A DNA stretch of 64,000 bases from Neoceratodus forsteri (Eukaryota > Chordata > Ceratodontiformes > Ceratodontidae). The stretch covers positions 55,632,001-55,696,000 of the forward strand of contig JADMNL010000028.1 of assembly GCA_016271365.2 (NCBI GenBank), in the 5' to 3' direction. The translations under genes were made by a program, and so were the position numbers. Shown here in pieces: positions 9,806 to 20,640 of the stretch; position 1 is the first letter of the stretch; the number at the start of each line of letters is the position of its first letter. Under the pieces are notes generated by a model that saw nothing but the letters and a program-made list of their open reading frames with translations, did no database searches and was not told where the DNA came from.

Positions 9806-10672
9806 TTAGGCATTTTTTTACCAAGTTTTTAAACATAGCCATTTTAAGACCTCTGCTCATGGACAGTGTCACTGTGGTTTTGTTAATGTGTCCCATACAT
9901 TGAGCTTCCACACCAACTGCGCCATTGTGCGCTACATGGGCGGAAACACGTTTTGGGCAGGATGTGAAAAATGACAGCTGTACTGCTCATAAGGAGGTGT
10001 GGAAAAATGGCAATGTTGGAAATCTGGAGTGGAAATATTGAAAATTCGAAAACCTACGAGCGTGAATGGGAACTGTGCAACACACACTCGTAAAACAGTC
10101 ATTTTTAGGAATTCTGTCACCAAATGTTCAACATTGCCATTTTAAGATCTCTGCTCATGAACAGTGACACTGTGATTTCCTTAACGTGTCCCATACACTG
10201 AGTTTGCACGACTGCGCCACTGTGCACTACATGGGCGGAAACACATTTTGGGTGAGATGTGAAAAATGACAGCTGTATTACTCATAAGAAGGTGTGGGAA
10301 AATGGCAATGTTGAAAATCTGGAGTGGAAATATTGAAAATTCACAAACCTATGAGCATGCATAGGAACTGTGCAACGAACGCTCATCATTAAACAGTCAT
10401 ATTTTTGATTTATACCAATTTTCAATATGGTTTTGGCTCTTCCTCGCGGAATGATGTCATTGTCATGGTGGTATTCGTTCTAAAGGGTGATTTCGCAGTC
10501 ACCGCGCAGTCACTGCAACGAAATCACCCTTCAAGCCCGAAAATGCCATGACAGTGACATTATTCATGAGAAGGTCCCAAAACCCCATGTTGAAAATTGG
10601 TGCTAAAATTCTCAAAATGCCTGAGATATGCAATAAAGTTGAACCCCCTATCTAGCCCATTATACAGCTTAC
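9806..10672. repeat. S array, closing segment
   Basis: S units continue past the inverted arm and end in the terminal foldback (about 10390-10615) and the constant end block ATTATACAGCTTACCGG before an E module. No gene is seen. Confidence 0.85.
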
Positions 10673-11422
10673 CGGCATTTCCTCAGTCGCGTTGGCTTTG
10701 AAGAGTGCAGACGTGTTCCCGTCCACCGAAGATCGCCGCACCGGAGTCCGGAGGTAAGTATGGGGGGTGGGAGGCTGGGGCGAGTGGTGGGTGCGGGTTG
10801 TGGAGGGGGTTCGGGAGATGGCATGGGACCGCTTTTGTTTTACAGGTTAAAATGAAAAAAGATGTCGTGGGACCACTTGCCACGCTGAGGGCTCAGCATG
10901 GCACAACGACTTTGGGATCGTTTGCCGATGGGGATTGGGCACCCCCATCGGCAAAAAATCTTGATCGTTTGCCACGCTGGGGTGGGCTCCCAGCATGGCA
11001 CAAGGACTTTGGGGCGCTTCAGCTGACGGGGATTGGGCAGCCCTGCTCGGCAAAATTATTGATTGCCATACTGGGTGGGCTCCCAGCGTGGAACCAACTC
11101 CTGGAAAGGGGTGGGGGGAGGAGACGATGCAGCTCAGCCGACGGGGATTGGGCACCCCTTCGGCTATACGCTGCATGCAGGGGGTGCGCACGGCTGGGGA
11201 GAGCTGCACGTGAGCAGCTTCTTATTGCTGCTCACTCAAGCGTAGCTCCCCCTTTCAACTGTATGGCACTGCATTTTGGAGCGTGTCATAGACAACTCCA
11301 AAATGCATTGGCTTACAGGGGCCGTGGCTCGACAGCTCGCTGCCTGAATTGGAGGAGGAGGTGACACACCGAAATCTCCATGATGGCACTATGTTTCTTG
11401 CACATGCGTGCAAGCAAACATA
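10673..11422 (+). repeat. E module, copy 2
   Basis: Starts with GGCATTTCCTCAG after the S end. It has the exon-like and intron-like segments, then minisatellite units of about 92 bp near 10877, 10969 and 11061 with paired GC hairpins. A GCATTTTGGAG...CTCCAAAATGC stem follows near 11270-11310. It closes with the near-palindrome CTTGCACATGCGTGCAAG at 11397-11414. Frames open on both strands are not convincing proteins. Confidence 0.8.
10687..10845 (+). other. Exon-like block plus 92-bp intron-like segment in E copy 2
   Basis: The exon-like block is 10687-10753. The donor GGAG|GTAAGTATGG starts the intron-like segment at 10754, and TTGTTTTACAG ends it at 10845. The layout is as in the other four copies. 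Confidence 0.55.
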
Positions 11423-12232
11423 AAAATTACATTCTCCCTGGTAGTCTCATGGTCCCAACTCCCACTCCAGATTTTGAGCCCCGTTACTGAAAAATTATAT
11501 TTTCACTTGTAGTCCAGTAGTCCCCCTTCCTCCCACACCCGAGTCCGATCCCCATTGTTGAAAAATTATATTTTCCCTGGGGTTCCCCCTCCCTGCCCGA
11601 AACCCTGATCCTGGAAATTAACAGTCCTCCCACCCAGTGCCCTGGTAGTCCAGTGGTACTCCCACCCACACAGGACCCCTACCCTCCACGCCCCCCAGGT
11701 CATCAGTTTGCAGCACACCCACCTGCCACCTCCATGGCTGTCCCTTGAATGACAGCTCACAGTATCACCTGCATGCTCAATGGCCCACACAGTGGGCCAA
11801 TCGGCTTGCAGTGTGTACTGTAACAGTCATTGACAACTTGTAAATGAAGTCATTCATTCACAATGTTGTGAATGACTATTACAGTACACTATGCAAGCCC
11901 ATTGGTCCACAGTGTGGACCAATGAGCTTGCAGGTGATACTGTAAGACGTCATTTGGCAGGCAGCTACAGAGGTATGCCAGCAGGTTTTCTGCCCACCGA
12001 TGACCTGGTGCTGGGGAGCAGGACAGGTAGGGGTCCTGTGTGGGTGGGAGTGGGGCACCACTAGGCAACCAGGAAAGTATATTTTTTCAATAAAGGGATC
12101 AAACTCAGGTGTGGAAGGGGACCACTAGACTACCTGGGAAAATATATTTTTCAATAACGGGATTGAACCAGGTGGGAAGGGGACCACTAGAATACCAGGG
12201 AACTTTACTCTAAACAATTACTGTGATCAGGG
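11423..12232. repeat. D module: 0.8-kb foldback with 75-bp tandem repeats in its arms
   Basis: The left arm (11423-11825) carries 75-bp units in plus orientation and the right arm (about 11875-12232) carries them in minus orientation. The centre (about 11765-11945) is strongly palindromic: CACCTGCATGCTCAATGG... is mirrored by ...CCAATGAGCTTGCAGGTG, with GTCATTCA/TGAATGAC at the middle. No coding sequence is seen. Confidence 0.82.
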
Positions 12233-13420
12233 TATGAGATGGGGAGGGGGTACTACTTCAGTACCTGGCACAGGGACCGCCTGCTGTGCTCGGTGCCAGG
12301 TGCAGTTTGATTGCCAGCCTTGCACAACTCCCGAAAATGGGGCCATAATGACATGCAAATGGCCCCATTTGCTCCTTGCAAGCAAAATGGCCCGATTTGT
12401 ACATATTGGTCTGAATATCAGGAATTTGCAACTAGCGTAACTCCAATACTCCAGCGCATTTCTCATTCCATGTATTCATACCTGTCAGGGGGATGCACTA
12501 GTGCAATGTATTTGCACTGCTCTGCATTTTGTGACATATTCAGAAGGGAAGCGCCATGGAACATCACTTCTGAATATATCAGTTTTGTGCTGTAGTGCAC
12601 CGTTAAGCTGAGCAACCACTTGCGCCCAGCCTAAAGTCAGAATATCCAGGCCATACTGTCAATATCTGTACTGTGCAGCCCCATCCCAGCTGTCTGAACA
12701 TGTGTTTGTATTGCAAGGAATGTGTACAGGAAGGCCAGTAATCGACAGTAAAAGCCCTGTCTGTTTTGTCTGAAAACTACAGTACATTAAAACTGCCAAA
12801 ATCTGTACAGTGCAACTCCATCCCTGCTGTCTGACCCGCCTTTCTATTCCCAATCAGTTTTACTTTCATTCACCCACCATAGGGATGAGACTGCAGGTCC
12901 AGCTTGTAAGGTCAAAGGGATTGCCTGCCCTGAAGTTGCAGCTCCATCTGCTGCTGTTGCCCTCCCAGTCTCACCACTGCATTTCCATGTGGATTGGGGT
13001 TGCAAGAATCTGTATGAGGGTTGAGGAGTACAACAGTTAAACCCTAACTGGGGCAGGGATTAAAGTACGTTAAAGTATACCCAGCAGATTTCTTTTTGGG
13101 GGTGGAGAGAGGAAATGAGATTCAGCACCAGACCCTGCATTTATAAAGATTTAATGCAGAGTCAGATGACTTCTCTCGACCACTGAAATCTGTAGATTTT
13201 TTCTTGCCAGTTCATATATGCAAGAAAATGTGACAGAATACGACACGGGGCACCACTTAAACAAACCTTGGTGATGGCATACAGCTATAGAACTTTCACA
13301 CAGCTGAAATCCTAACGCGCAGGGCGATTTGATCAGGCAATGGAACCGCAGCTGCAAGCTGTGGCACTGTGTAAGGATAGATGGAACCAGCACAGTGAAA
13401 TCCCTCCTAACAAACTTTGT
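12233..13420. repeat. G module (no gene seen)
   Basis: A 1.2-kb segment present four times (also about 22371, 50656 and 60826), and as an inverted 64-bp scrap at 35594-35657. It contains a direct repeat of about 38 bp, 136 bp apart (about 12660 and 12796), with the shared core ATCTGTAC.GTGCA.C.CCATCCC. The small open frames are not conserved in frame between copies, so I call no gene. Confidence 0.7.
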
Positions 13421-13890
13421 CAGTGCCGAATGTTTGCTTGCTGGCATTGGCATTGGTAGTGTAGGACTTAGAGAGATGCATAATAAGAATGGCAGTGAAG
13501 TATTGAACTGAAGCCAACCCCACCACCCTGCAGAGGCTGACAGACATTGGAGTGTGCCTTTAGGTCGTCAGGGCATAATGGTTACACTTATTTCACTATT
13601 TACTGCAGACACTGACAGTATCACGGTGCGCTTTTGGGGTTTTTGGCCTTGTGCTCACCCCATTCCATAAGGAAATACAGTGAGATGGGCACAGTATAGA
13701 AGAACGGGTGAACTTTGGGCCAAAGAGTCCAAGGCACACCTCAATGCCTGTCAGTGGCTGCAGGGGTGGGTGGGGTGGTATGGCATGAACATTACAGGCG
13801 GCAATCCCAGTGACACCCTGATGCCTGTCAGTCTCTACAGGGTGGGGCATTATGGTCAAAACCCTAATGCCCCAGGTGTTCGTTGGCATT
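13421..13890 (-). repeat. T' module
   Basis: Same as 8459-8940 and the inverse of 3655-4128. It starts at the TTGTCAGTGCCGAATGTTTGC block and has inner inverted CTGCAG...TGACAG flanks. Confidence 0.82.
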
Positions 13891-15946
13891 TTCACTCCAA
13901 ATTTTCAACATGTTTTTTTTGTGACCCCACCACATGAACTGTGGCAATATCAGTTTGTTAGCTGAAAGATGATTTTGCACAGCAACTATGCCATTTGGCA
14001 CCACAGGTGCAAAAACACATTCCGAACAGGATGTGAAAAATGACAGCTGTACTGTTCATGGGGAGGTGAAAAAAATGGCAATGATGAAAATCTGAGGGAA
14101 AATATAAAAACACAAAGTCACGAGGTGCAAGAAACTGTTCAGTGCACACCTGTAATATTATTAATTTGGGGATTTTTACAGCATATTGTCAACACAGGCA
14201 TTTTGACACCTCTGCTCATAAACAGTGTCACTGTCATTTTCTTAATCTGTCCGGAACACTGACATCCCACAAAGACCACACATTTCTGCGCCAGAAGTGC
14301 AAAACACATTTCAGGCAGGGTGAGAAAATGATAGCTGTACTGTTCATAAGGAAGTGTGGAAAATGCCAGTGTTGAAAATCTGACTGAAAAATAGTACAAA
14401 TTTTGAACTTACATAGTGCGCGGAAACTGCTAATGCGCCATAACACAGTCATTTATAGGAATTTTTTCACCAAATTTCAACATAACCATTTTAAAATCTC
14501 TGCTCATGAACAGTGTCACTGTGATTTTCTTAATCTGTCCCAAACATTGATTTCGCACACTGACTGCGCCATTGTGCGCTACATGGGATGCATAGGCAGG
14601 GGCATCACCAGCAGGAAAAGGGAGGTCATAATTCCACTATATAAGACACTAGTGAGGCCGCACCTGGAGTACACTGTGCAGTTCTGGAGACCTTACCTAC
14701 GTAAGGACATAGACAGGGTAGAGAAGGTTCAGAGGAGGGCAACAAAGATGGTGCATGGATTACATCACAAGTCCTATGAGGACAGGTTGAAGGCACTGAA
14801 TATGTACTCCCTGGAGGAGAGGAGGGAGAGAGGGGATATGATAGAGACGTACAAGTATCTTACAGGGAGGAACAGGGTGCAGGAATGCACAATTTTTAAG
14901 CGAAAAGATGTTCCAGGACTAGAGGGCATGGGATGAAGTTGGAGGAGGACGATTCAGAGGAAACATGAGGAAGAATTTCTTCACAGAACGGGTGGTGGAC
15001 AAGTGGAACACCCTGCCAGAGGAAGTGGTGGGGCTGAAACAATCACGGATTTAAGAATGCATGGGATAGACATAAAGGAATTCTGGAGGTCGGAGTAAGG
15101 CAACAGACTTCCTGGAAAACATAAACTGAACTTAAACTTAAATGGGCAGACTGGGTGGGCCATAGGCCCTTATCTGCCGACACTGTCTATGTATCTATGT
15201 ATGTATGTATCTATGAAGAAACATATTTTGCGCAAGATGTGAAAAATGACAGCTGTACTGCTCATAAGGATGTATGGTAAATGGAATGTTGAAAATTTGG
15301 TGCAACATTAAAAATTGCAAACTTGCAAGCTGCAGTAGGAACCGCGCAACGCCGACTCATTAAACAGTCATTTTTGGGAATTTTTCCACCAAATTTTAAC
15401 ATAGCCATTTTAAGACCTCTGCTCATGAACAGTGTCACTGTGATTTTCTTAATCTGTCCCAGACACTGATTTCAAGACACCGATCATGCCTATTGTGTGA
15501 TGCATGTGCAGAAACACATTTTAAGTAGATGTGACAAATGACAGCTGTACTGCTCGTAAGGAAGTGTGGTAAAATGGCACTGTTGCAAATCTGGAGTGCA
15601 AATATCAAAAATTCACAAACTTCGAACGTGCGTAGAAACTGTGCAACACACACTCATGAAACAGTCATTTTTAGGACTTTTTTCACTAAATTTGCAACAT
15701 AGGCTTTTGAGAGCTCACTTCATGAACACTGGCACTGTCATTCCATTAATCAGTCCTGAAAGGTGATTTCATGCAGTGACTGTGAAATCTCCTTCAGGGT
15801 GCATTAACACCATTACAGTGATAGTGTTCATGAGGAGAGGTCCCAAAAACTCTATGATGAAAATTTGGTGACAAAATTCCAAAAAATGCCTGAGATATGC
15901 ATCAAAGTTGAAAAACCCTATTTATTCCATTATACACCTTACTGGC
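13891..15946. repeat. S' array interrupted by a CR1 3' end
   Basis: S units continue from T', are interrupted at 14587-15213, resume with GAAACATATTTTG, and end in a diverged terminal foldback (15690-15880) and end block (ATTATACACCTTACTGG). No gene apart from the insertion. Confidence 0.85.
14587..15213 (+). pseudogene. 5'-truncated CR1 LINE inserted in an S unit
   Basis: Translation gives [44 protein letters not shown], then the [32 protein letters not shown] region, the CR1 reverse transcriptase C-terminus. The 3' UTR ends in GGTGGGCCATAGGCCCTTATCTGC plus a short TATGTATC microsatellite. The insertion splits an S unit after GCGCTACATGG. The duplicate copy has it at the same place (53036-53671). 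Confidence 0.85.
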
Positions 15947-15956
15947 ATTTCCTCAG

Positions 15957-16124
15957 TTCTGCAGTTGGCTTTGAAGAGTGCAGATGTGTTCCTAGTCCAC
16001 TGAAGATCATGTGCCGGACTCCAGAGGTGAGTATGGTGTGTGTGTGTGGGGAGGCAGGGAGCGCAGAGGGTGGGTGCGGTGGGGAGGGGGCAGGGAGACC
16101 GCTAGGAACCATTTTTTGTTTTAG
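15957..16124 (+). other. Exon-like block plus 98-bp intron-like segment in E copy 3
   Basis: Exon-like block 15957-16026. The donor AGAG|GTGAGTATGG is a variant that still fits consensus. The acceptor TTTTTTGTTTTAG ends at 16124. The intron-like interior is G-rich and has diverged from copies 1 and 2 while the splice signals stayed. Confidence 0.5.
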
Positions 16125-16403
16125 GTTGTTTTTTAATGGCATGATGACGCCTCAGCATGGCAGCTGGAAGGCTGTTTGGGAGGGTGTGAGCCGATAGGGA
16201 CTGGGCACCCCATTGGCCATAACAATTTTTGCCACGCTGGGGTGGGTCCCAGCCTGGCAGCTGAAAGGCTGTTGGGGGAGCCATAGAGCTGACGGGATTG
16301 AGCACCCCCGTCAGCCATAACAGTGTTTGCCACACTGGGGTGGGCTCCCAGCATGGCACCTGGAAGGCTGTTGGGGGGGTTGGGAGACATCAGGCTTCAG
16401 ATC

Positions 16404-16517
16404 ATCCAAAATGCAGTGCCGTACAGTTGAAAGAGAGAGAGAGAGAGAGCTTTAGTTACCTGATAGTGCTCACTGAAGCGACTCTCTCCCTTTCAACTGT
16501 ACGGCACTGCATTTTGG
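16404..16517. repeat. Long near-perfect hairpin (about 36-bp stem)
   Basis: Arms 16404-16440 and 16482-16517 are reverse complements across a CCAAAATGCAGTGCCGTACA-type core and a purine-rich GAGAGA extension, with a loop of about 40 bases. The counterpart at about 54860-54970 is degraded. It resembles a small MITE or a miRNA-precursor-like fold; I see no independent sign of transcription. Confidence 0.75.
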
Positions 16518-16560
16518 ATCATAGCACTATGTTTCTTGCACATGCGTGCAAGCAAACATA

Positions 16561-17420
16561 ATTATGTGCAACAGTTGAACTGGTGACAAAGAATTCAGTA
16601 TTTTTGCAATATGTGGGGTGATATGCCCCTTTTATTTTATGGACTGTAGTGCTTTCCATCTAATGTCTACATGGACTAGCTAAGGTCACTGCAAATAAAT
16701 TGTATGTCACGCCATTTATCATATCATCATCATTTCATCAAGCAGCTAGTTAAACTAAATCACCACAATGCCTTCCCAGGCAGTTCTACCAAATGTGAAT
16801 GTTGTTATCACAGAGCACTCCCAAAAAATTAAAATATCAAAACACATGTTGGTACAACAACATGAGGAAAGGGAGGAGGGGATTTATTCCTGACTGGCAC
16901 TGCTGCTGCTGCTGCATGACACGATAATGATGATGATGACATCAGGTGTTACTGCAGACTGGGTCTCTGACTGACAGCTACCTGGACACATTTACAAAAA
17001 GGCAAAGCAGAGACTCGGAAATATCATAGCAAGGATTTCACTTCAGAGTCGCCCACAAGCTGTTTATTAAGTGTCCAGAGCTTGGCTAAGGTAGGATTTT
17101 AACCACTTTCAGGACAGCAATGTTCCTGTTGTTTATTTTGATGTTTTCACCTGTAAACATCTGTAGGTGGCACCAACTCTGTCACAGCAACTCTGGTGGC
17201 GCCTTTGAAGTCTCCAGTTTGGATATATATTTAGCTAGCCAATCAACTTTGGGTTTATATAAGTATTTCTAGGGTTCGCTCCTCACCTGCTTATCATGTA
17301 TGGATACACAATTTGGTGTTAAAATGTTACATGTCAACAGCAAAACCATACCAAAAACAAAAGAAAACAAAATATTTGGGAGATAACAAATAGTTGCGCA
17401 AGCAGGCAGTAGACTGAGGA
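16561..17420. other. H segment upstream of CR1 (no gene seen)
   Basis: About 0.86 kb without a convincing frame. It has short CTG and ATG trinucleotide runs near 16898-16945. It precedes all four CR1 copies, so it could be the CR1 5' UTR or simply part of the duplicated unit. No promoter motif stands out. Confidence 0.55.
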
Positions 17421-18420
17421 GGAAAACAGACTTGATGGGAGTGATGCAGTGCAGTGGTTGTGGAGCAGCTGTCTCAGGAGACATTCTGGAGGCAGGGATG
17501 CTGCCCATCTGCAGGCTCCTCTCTGGGTTGAGGAGGAGATTGCCTTCTCTGAGCAGAGTTGGCCAAGCTGAAGGTGGCATCCACCCCCAACCAGAGAAAA
17601 CCAGGTGCACAACCTGTACCTCAAAGGATGCCCGGGAAGAGAAGTGATTGGACTATGGTGGGCTCAGGTAAGGTTGGGGGGGCGAAAGCACATCCACAAC
17701 CAGTCCTGCTTAGTAACTCCTACACTGTTTTGGAAGAATGGGAAAGCCTTATCCAGAAACCTGATGTTGGGGTCAGAGAGGATGGGAGGGTCCTCCAGAA
17801 TGAATCCACAGGAAGGGAGGCAGGGTGCCCAGAGGAGGGAAGCTTCTTGGGGGACTCTATTATCCAGGAAGCGGAGATAGGGACATCTAGCAGTGCAGAG
17901 AGGGAGATCAAATGCATCCCTGGAAGCACTGCATGGAGGGATGGGAAGCGGATCCATAGGATTGTTAGGGCAATAGCTAGGAGGGAGCAGCCAGATGTCA
18001 TTGTCCACCTGGGAAACAATGACATACCCAAGAGAAGTGTAGAGTTAGGCAGAGTCCAGGAAGTTTTAGGAAGCTAGGGGAAATGTAAAATAGCTAGCAT
18101 GCCCCATCTCATTCTTGGAGGTTCTACCTGTCCAGAGCACAGGACAAGCTAGAGCACTCCACATCCATGCCTTCAACTCCTGGTTGAAGGATTGGTATGG
18201 AAGGGAGGGTTTGGGCTTCATAGGGGACTGAGGCCTGACATGGGCAGATGTGAGCTTATATAAGGAGGACAGCCTGTATCTGTCCGAGAAGGGGACCGTG
18301 ATCCTTAGTGAGAACTTTACATGCTTCAGCTGTGAGCATTTAAACTGGTCAAGGGGGAGAGCCAAGGATATCAGGAGGCTTAAGAACATCCCCCCTCAAG
18401 GGAACATGCAGGAATGAAAG
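17421..18420 (+). pseudogene. CR1 LINE ORF1 (zinc-finger-like plus GDSL/SGNH-like esterase), broken
   Basis: CR1 ORF1 proteins often carry an N-terminal zinc-finger-like region and an esterase-like domain thought to act in RNP or lipid handling. Here a start at 17432 gives MGVMQCSGCGAAVSGD with CxxC pairs (also RCTTC). In another frame come LGDSIIQEAEIG (block I, GDS, near 17850), VIVHLGNNDI (block III, near 18006) and EDSLYLSEKG (block V region, near 18268, where the usual H is Y). Frameshifts separate the blocks, so it is dead as read. Reading frames are better preserved in the duplicate for some parts and worse for others. Confidence 0.75.
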
Positions 18421-18599
18421 TGACTTCAGGAACAGCTAAAGCAGGCAGTGAGGGAAAACAGGTGAGGAATGTACAAGGAGTGGTACGATGGGGGGTGAGA
18501 GTACAAAGGGAAGGAAACCAGGGTGGGGGGGAGACACTGGAGAAGGAGAACAAGAGCAGAGAGAGGGCAGACTGTAAAATATGGAAAGTTATGTCAAAA

Positions 18600-20640
18600 G
18601 GAATGCCCATAGCCTAGGAAATAAAGTTCTACACCTGTAGGCCTTGCTGGCAGATGCAGACCTTGACATAGCAGCAATAAGAGAGACGTGGTACTCTGCT
18701 AATCATGGCTGGGAACCAGTGTACTAGGCCATGCACTGTCAGGAGGAACAGGAGGGTATAAAGGCTGGGGGAGTGGCCTTGTACATCAGAGATGGTATAA
18801 AGCCTACAGAAATTCAGGGAAGACAAGGGGAGACTGCGGTAATGTTAGTCACCCTGGAGCCAGGGAATAGAACAGCAATATGCACAGGGGTGATCTACAG
18901 ATCTGTCATACAGAAGGAGGAAGTAGACAGAAAACTAGTGAAGAACATACATGACATGGCTGCCAAAGGTGAAATCTGGCTACTGGGGGATTTCAACATG
19001 CAGGATGTAAATTGGGCCACCCAGGTAGCTGTCCTAGCCAGAAGCACAGCCATCCTTGAATCCCTGCAGGTGGTTGGACAGGCAGCTGGTGCATGAACCA
19101 ACCAGGGACAAGTTGATTCTGGACCTGGTATGGACCAATAGGAACAGAGTTGATGAAATGCAGGTAGAAGGGCAGATTGGGCCAGTGGCCACCACATGGT
19201 GTGGTTCAGCATGGAGGCATGGAGTCAATTAACCCTTAGAAGACTGTGGACACATATACATATACGCCCAGAATCTATATACATTCACACATATTCAGTT
19301 CTCAAAGGGTTAAGCCACACAAGGGCTAGAGTTTTAGATTTCAGGAGGGCAGACTTCACTGAAATATGTAGATGTATACAGTACAAACAGTCCTGGGGAA
19401 GGTAAGAGTAATAGAGGACATGCAGGAACAATGGGAGAAACTAAAAGGAGCCACAGTGGAGATAACAAACCAATGCATTAGGATAGTGGCCAGAGGGGAA
19501 GGTAGAAGGAAACCATTAAGGTTCTCTAAAGAGATTGGGGACAAAGTCAGGGCTAAGGCTGAGTTTCAGGAAATATAAGGGGAATGAAAGGGAGGAGGAC
19601 AGGGAGCTGTACCGTGAGTGTCTAAGGGAAGCAGGGAAAGCTGTTAGGGGAGCGATGGTGCAGACAGAAGAGGGTTTCGCATGGTCTGTAAACAAAGGGA
19701 CAAGGCATTTTATGGGTTCATCAGTGAAAAAGAAAAATGGGGGATTGTAAGGCGAAAGAGGAGAAGGGAGAATGTAGGGGAGATCTGGATAAGGCAAAAT
19801 ACTGAACAAATACTTCTGCTCAGTATTCTTTAAGGAGGGGGAGGCTCAGGACCATAGTTTGTTGTAGAGACAATGGGAGGGGGGGTCATGGACACCTGTC
19901 CATTCACAGTGGAGTGAGATCTGAAGGTGGATAAGGCCATGGGGCAAGACGACATCCACCGAACTGAGGAGGGAACTGGCAGCACCTCTGGCAGACCTGT
20001 TCACACAGTCACTCAACACGGGTGTGGATCTGGAGGACTGGAGGAGGGTTTATGTAGACCCACTGCACAGAAGCGCAGTAGGGAGGAGGTGGGGAACTAC
20101 AGGCCAGTGAGCCTCAGCTCAGTGGTGGGAAAGATCATGGAGACACTACTGAAAGAAAGGATAGTGGCACATCTGGAATCCAGCAGTACTCAGGATCTGA
20201 GGCAACATGGATTCACAGCAGGAATGTCAAGTCAAATCAATCTAATAGATTTTTTGATTGGATGACTAGAGAAGCAAATCAGGAGTGGCGGTAGACATCG
20301 CTCCTAGATTTCAGCAAAGTCTTTGACACTGTCCCACACAGAAGGCTGATTAACAAGGTGGGTTCTCTAGGCATGGGAAACGAGGTGCTGAACTGGGTTA
20401 CGAACTGGTTAACAGGAGACAGAGGTTGTGGTAAATGGGGTACAATCTGGGGAGAGGGGGGCCACCAGCGGGTACCACAGGGATCAGTACTAGGACCAAC
20501 CCCATTCAATTTCTTCATTAGTGACATTGCAGAGGGTTTGGAAGGAAAGATCTGCCTGTTTGCAGATGACACCAAGATCTGTAACAAGGTGTACTCCAGC
20601 AGGGTGCAGAAATGGAGAGGGGCCGGAAGAGGCCTCGAAG
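18600..20640 (+). pseudogene. CR1 LINE ORF2 (endonuclease plus reverse transcriptase), broken
   Basis: ORF2 supplies the nicking and reverse transcription activity of the LINE. Visible endonuclease blocks are KAGGVALYIRDGIKPTE (about 18765), AICTGVIYRSV and LLGDFNMQDVNW (about 18987), then EPTRDKLILDLVW. After a linker with RKPLRFSKEIGDKVRAKAEF, the RT shows NYRPVSLSSVVGKIME, QHGFTAGMSS, DFSKVFDTVPHRRLI, VPQGSVLGP and LFADDTKIC (the FADD catalytic motif). The frame is lost several times, including within the RT at about 20265-20310. The thumb and C-terminal region and the normal CR1 3' end are missing. A piggyBac-like MITE sits at 19233-19309. Confidence 0.85.
19233..19309. mobile_element. 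77-bp piggyBac-type MITE in TTAA
   Basis: The insert is bounded by TTAA at 19229-19232 and 19310-19313. Its ends are inverted (CCCTT... and ...AAGGG). The homologous place in CR1 copy 2 has a single TTAA at 26215-26218 with no insert, a clean empty site. TTAA targeting and CCC ends are hallmarks of the piggyBac superfamily. The interior is too short to code for anything. Confidence 0.85.

Larger units (their letters stand above)
15947..16560 (+). repeat. E module, copy 3 (variant)
   Basis: A diverged E: the exon-like block and intron-like segment are kept, and the minisatellite units have GCCACGCTGGGGTGGG-type hairpins near 16230 and 16330. A long hairpin (16404-16517) follows. It ends with the near-palindrome at 16535-16552 and GCAAACATA, after which the H module starts. 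Confidence 0.8.

Noticed and set aside
10705..11364. 219-residue open frame in E copy 2
   Set aside because: Same reason; the equivalent in copy B (49089-49852) is in a different frame arrangement.
16898..16945. CTG/ATG trinucleotide runs as an expandable repeat
   Set aside because: Only four to five units, present at similar length in all H copies; ordinary microsatellite.
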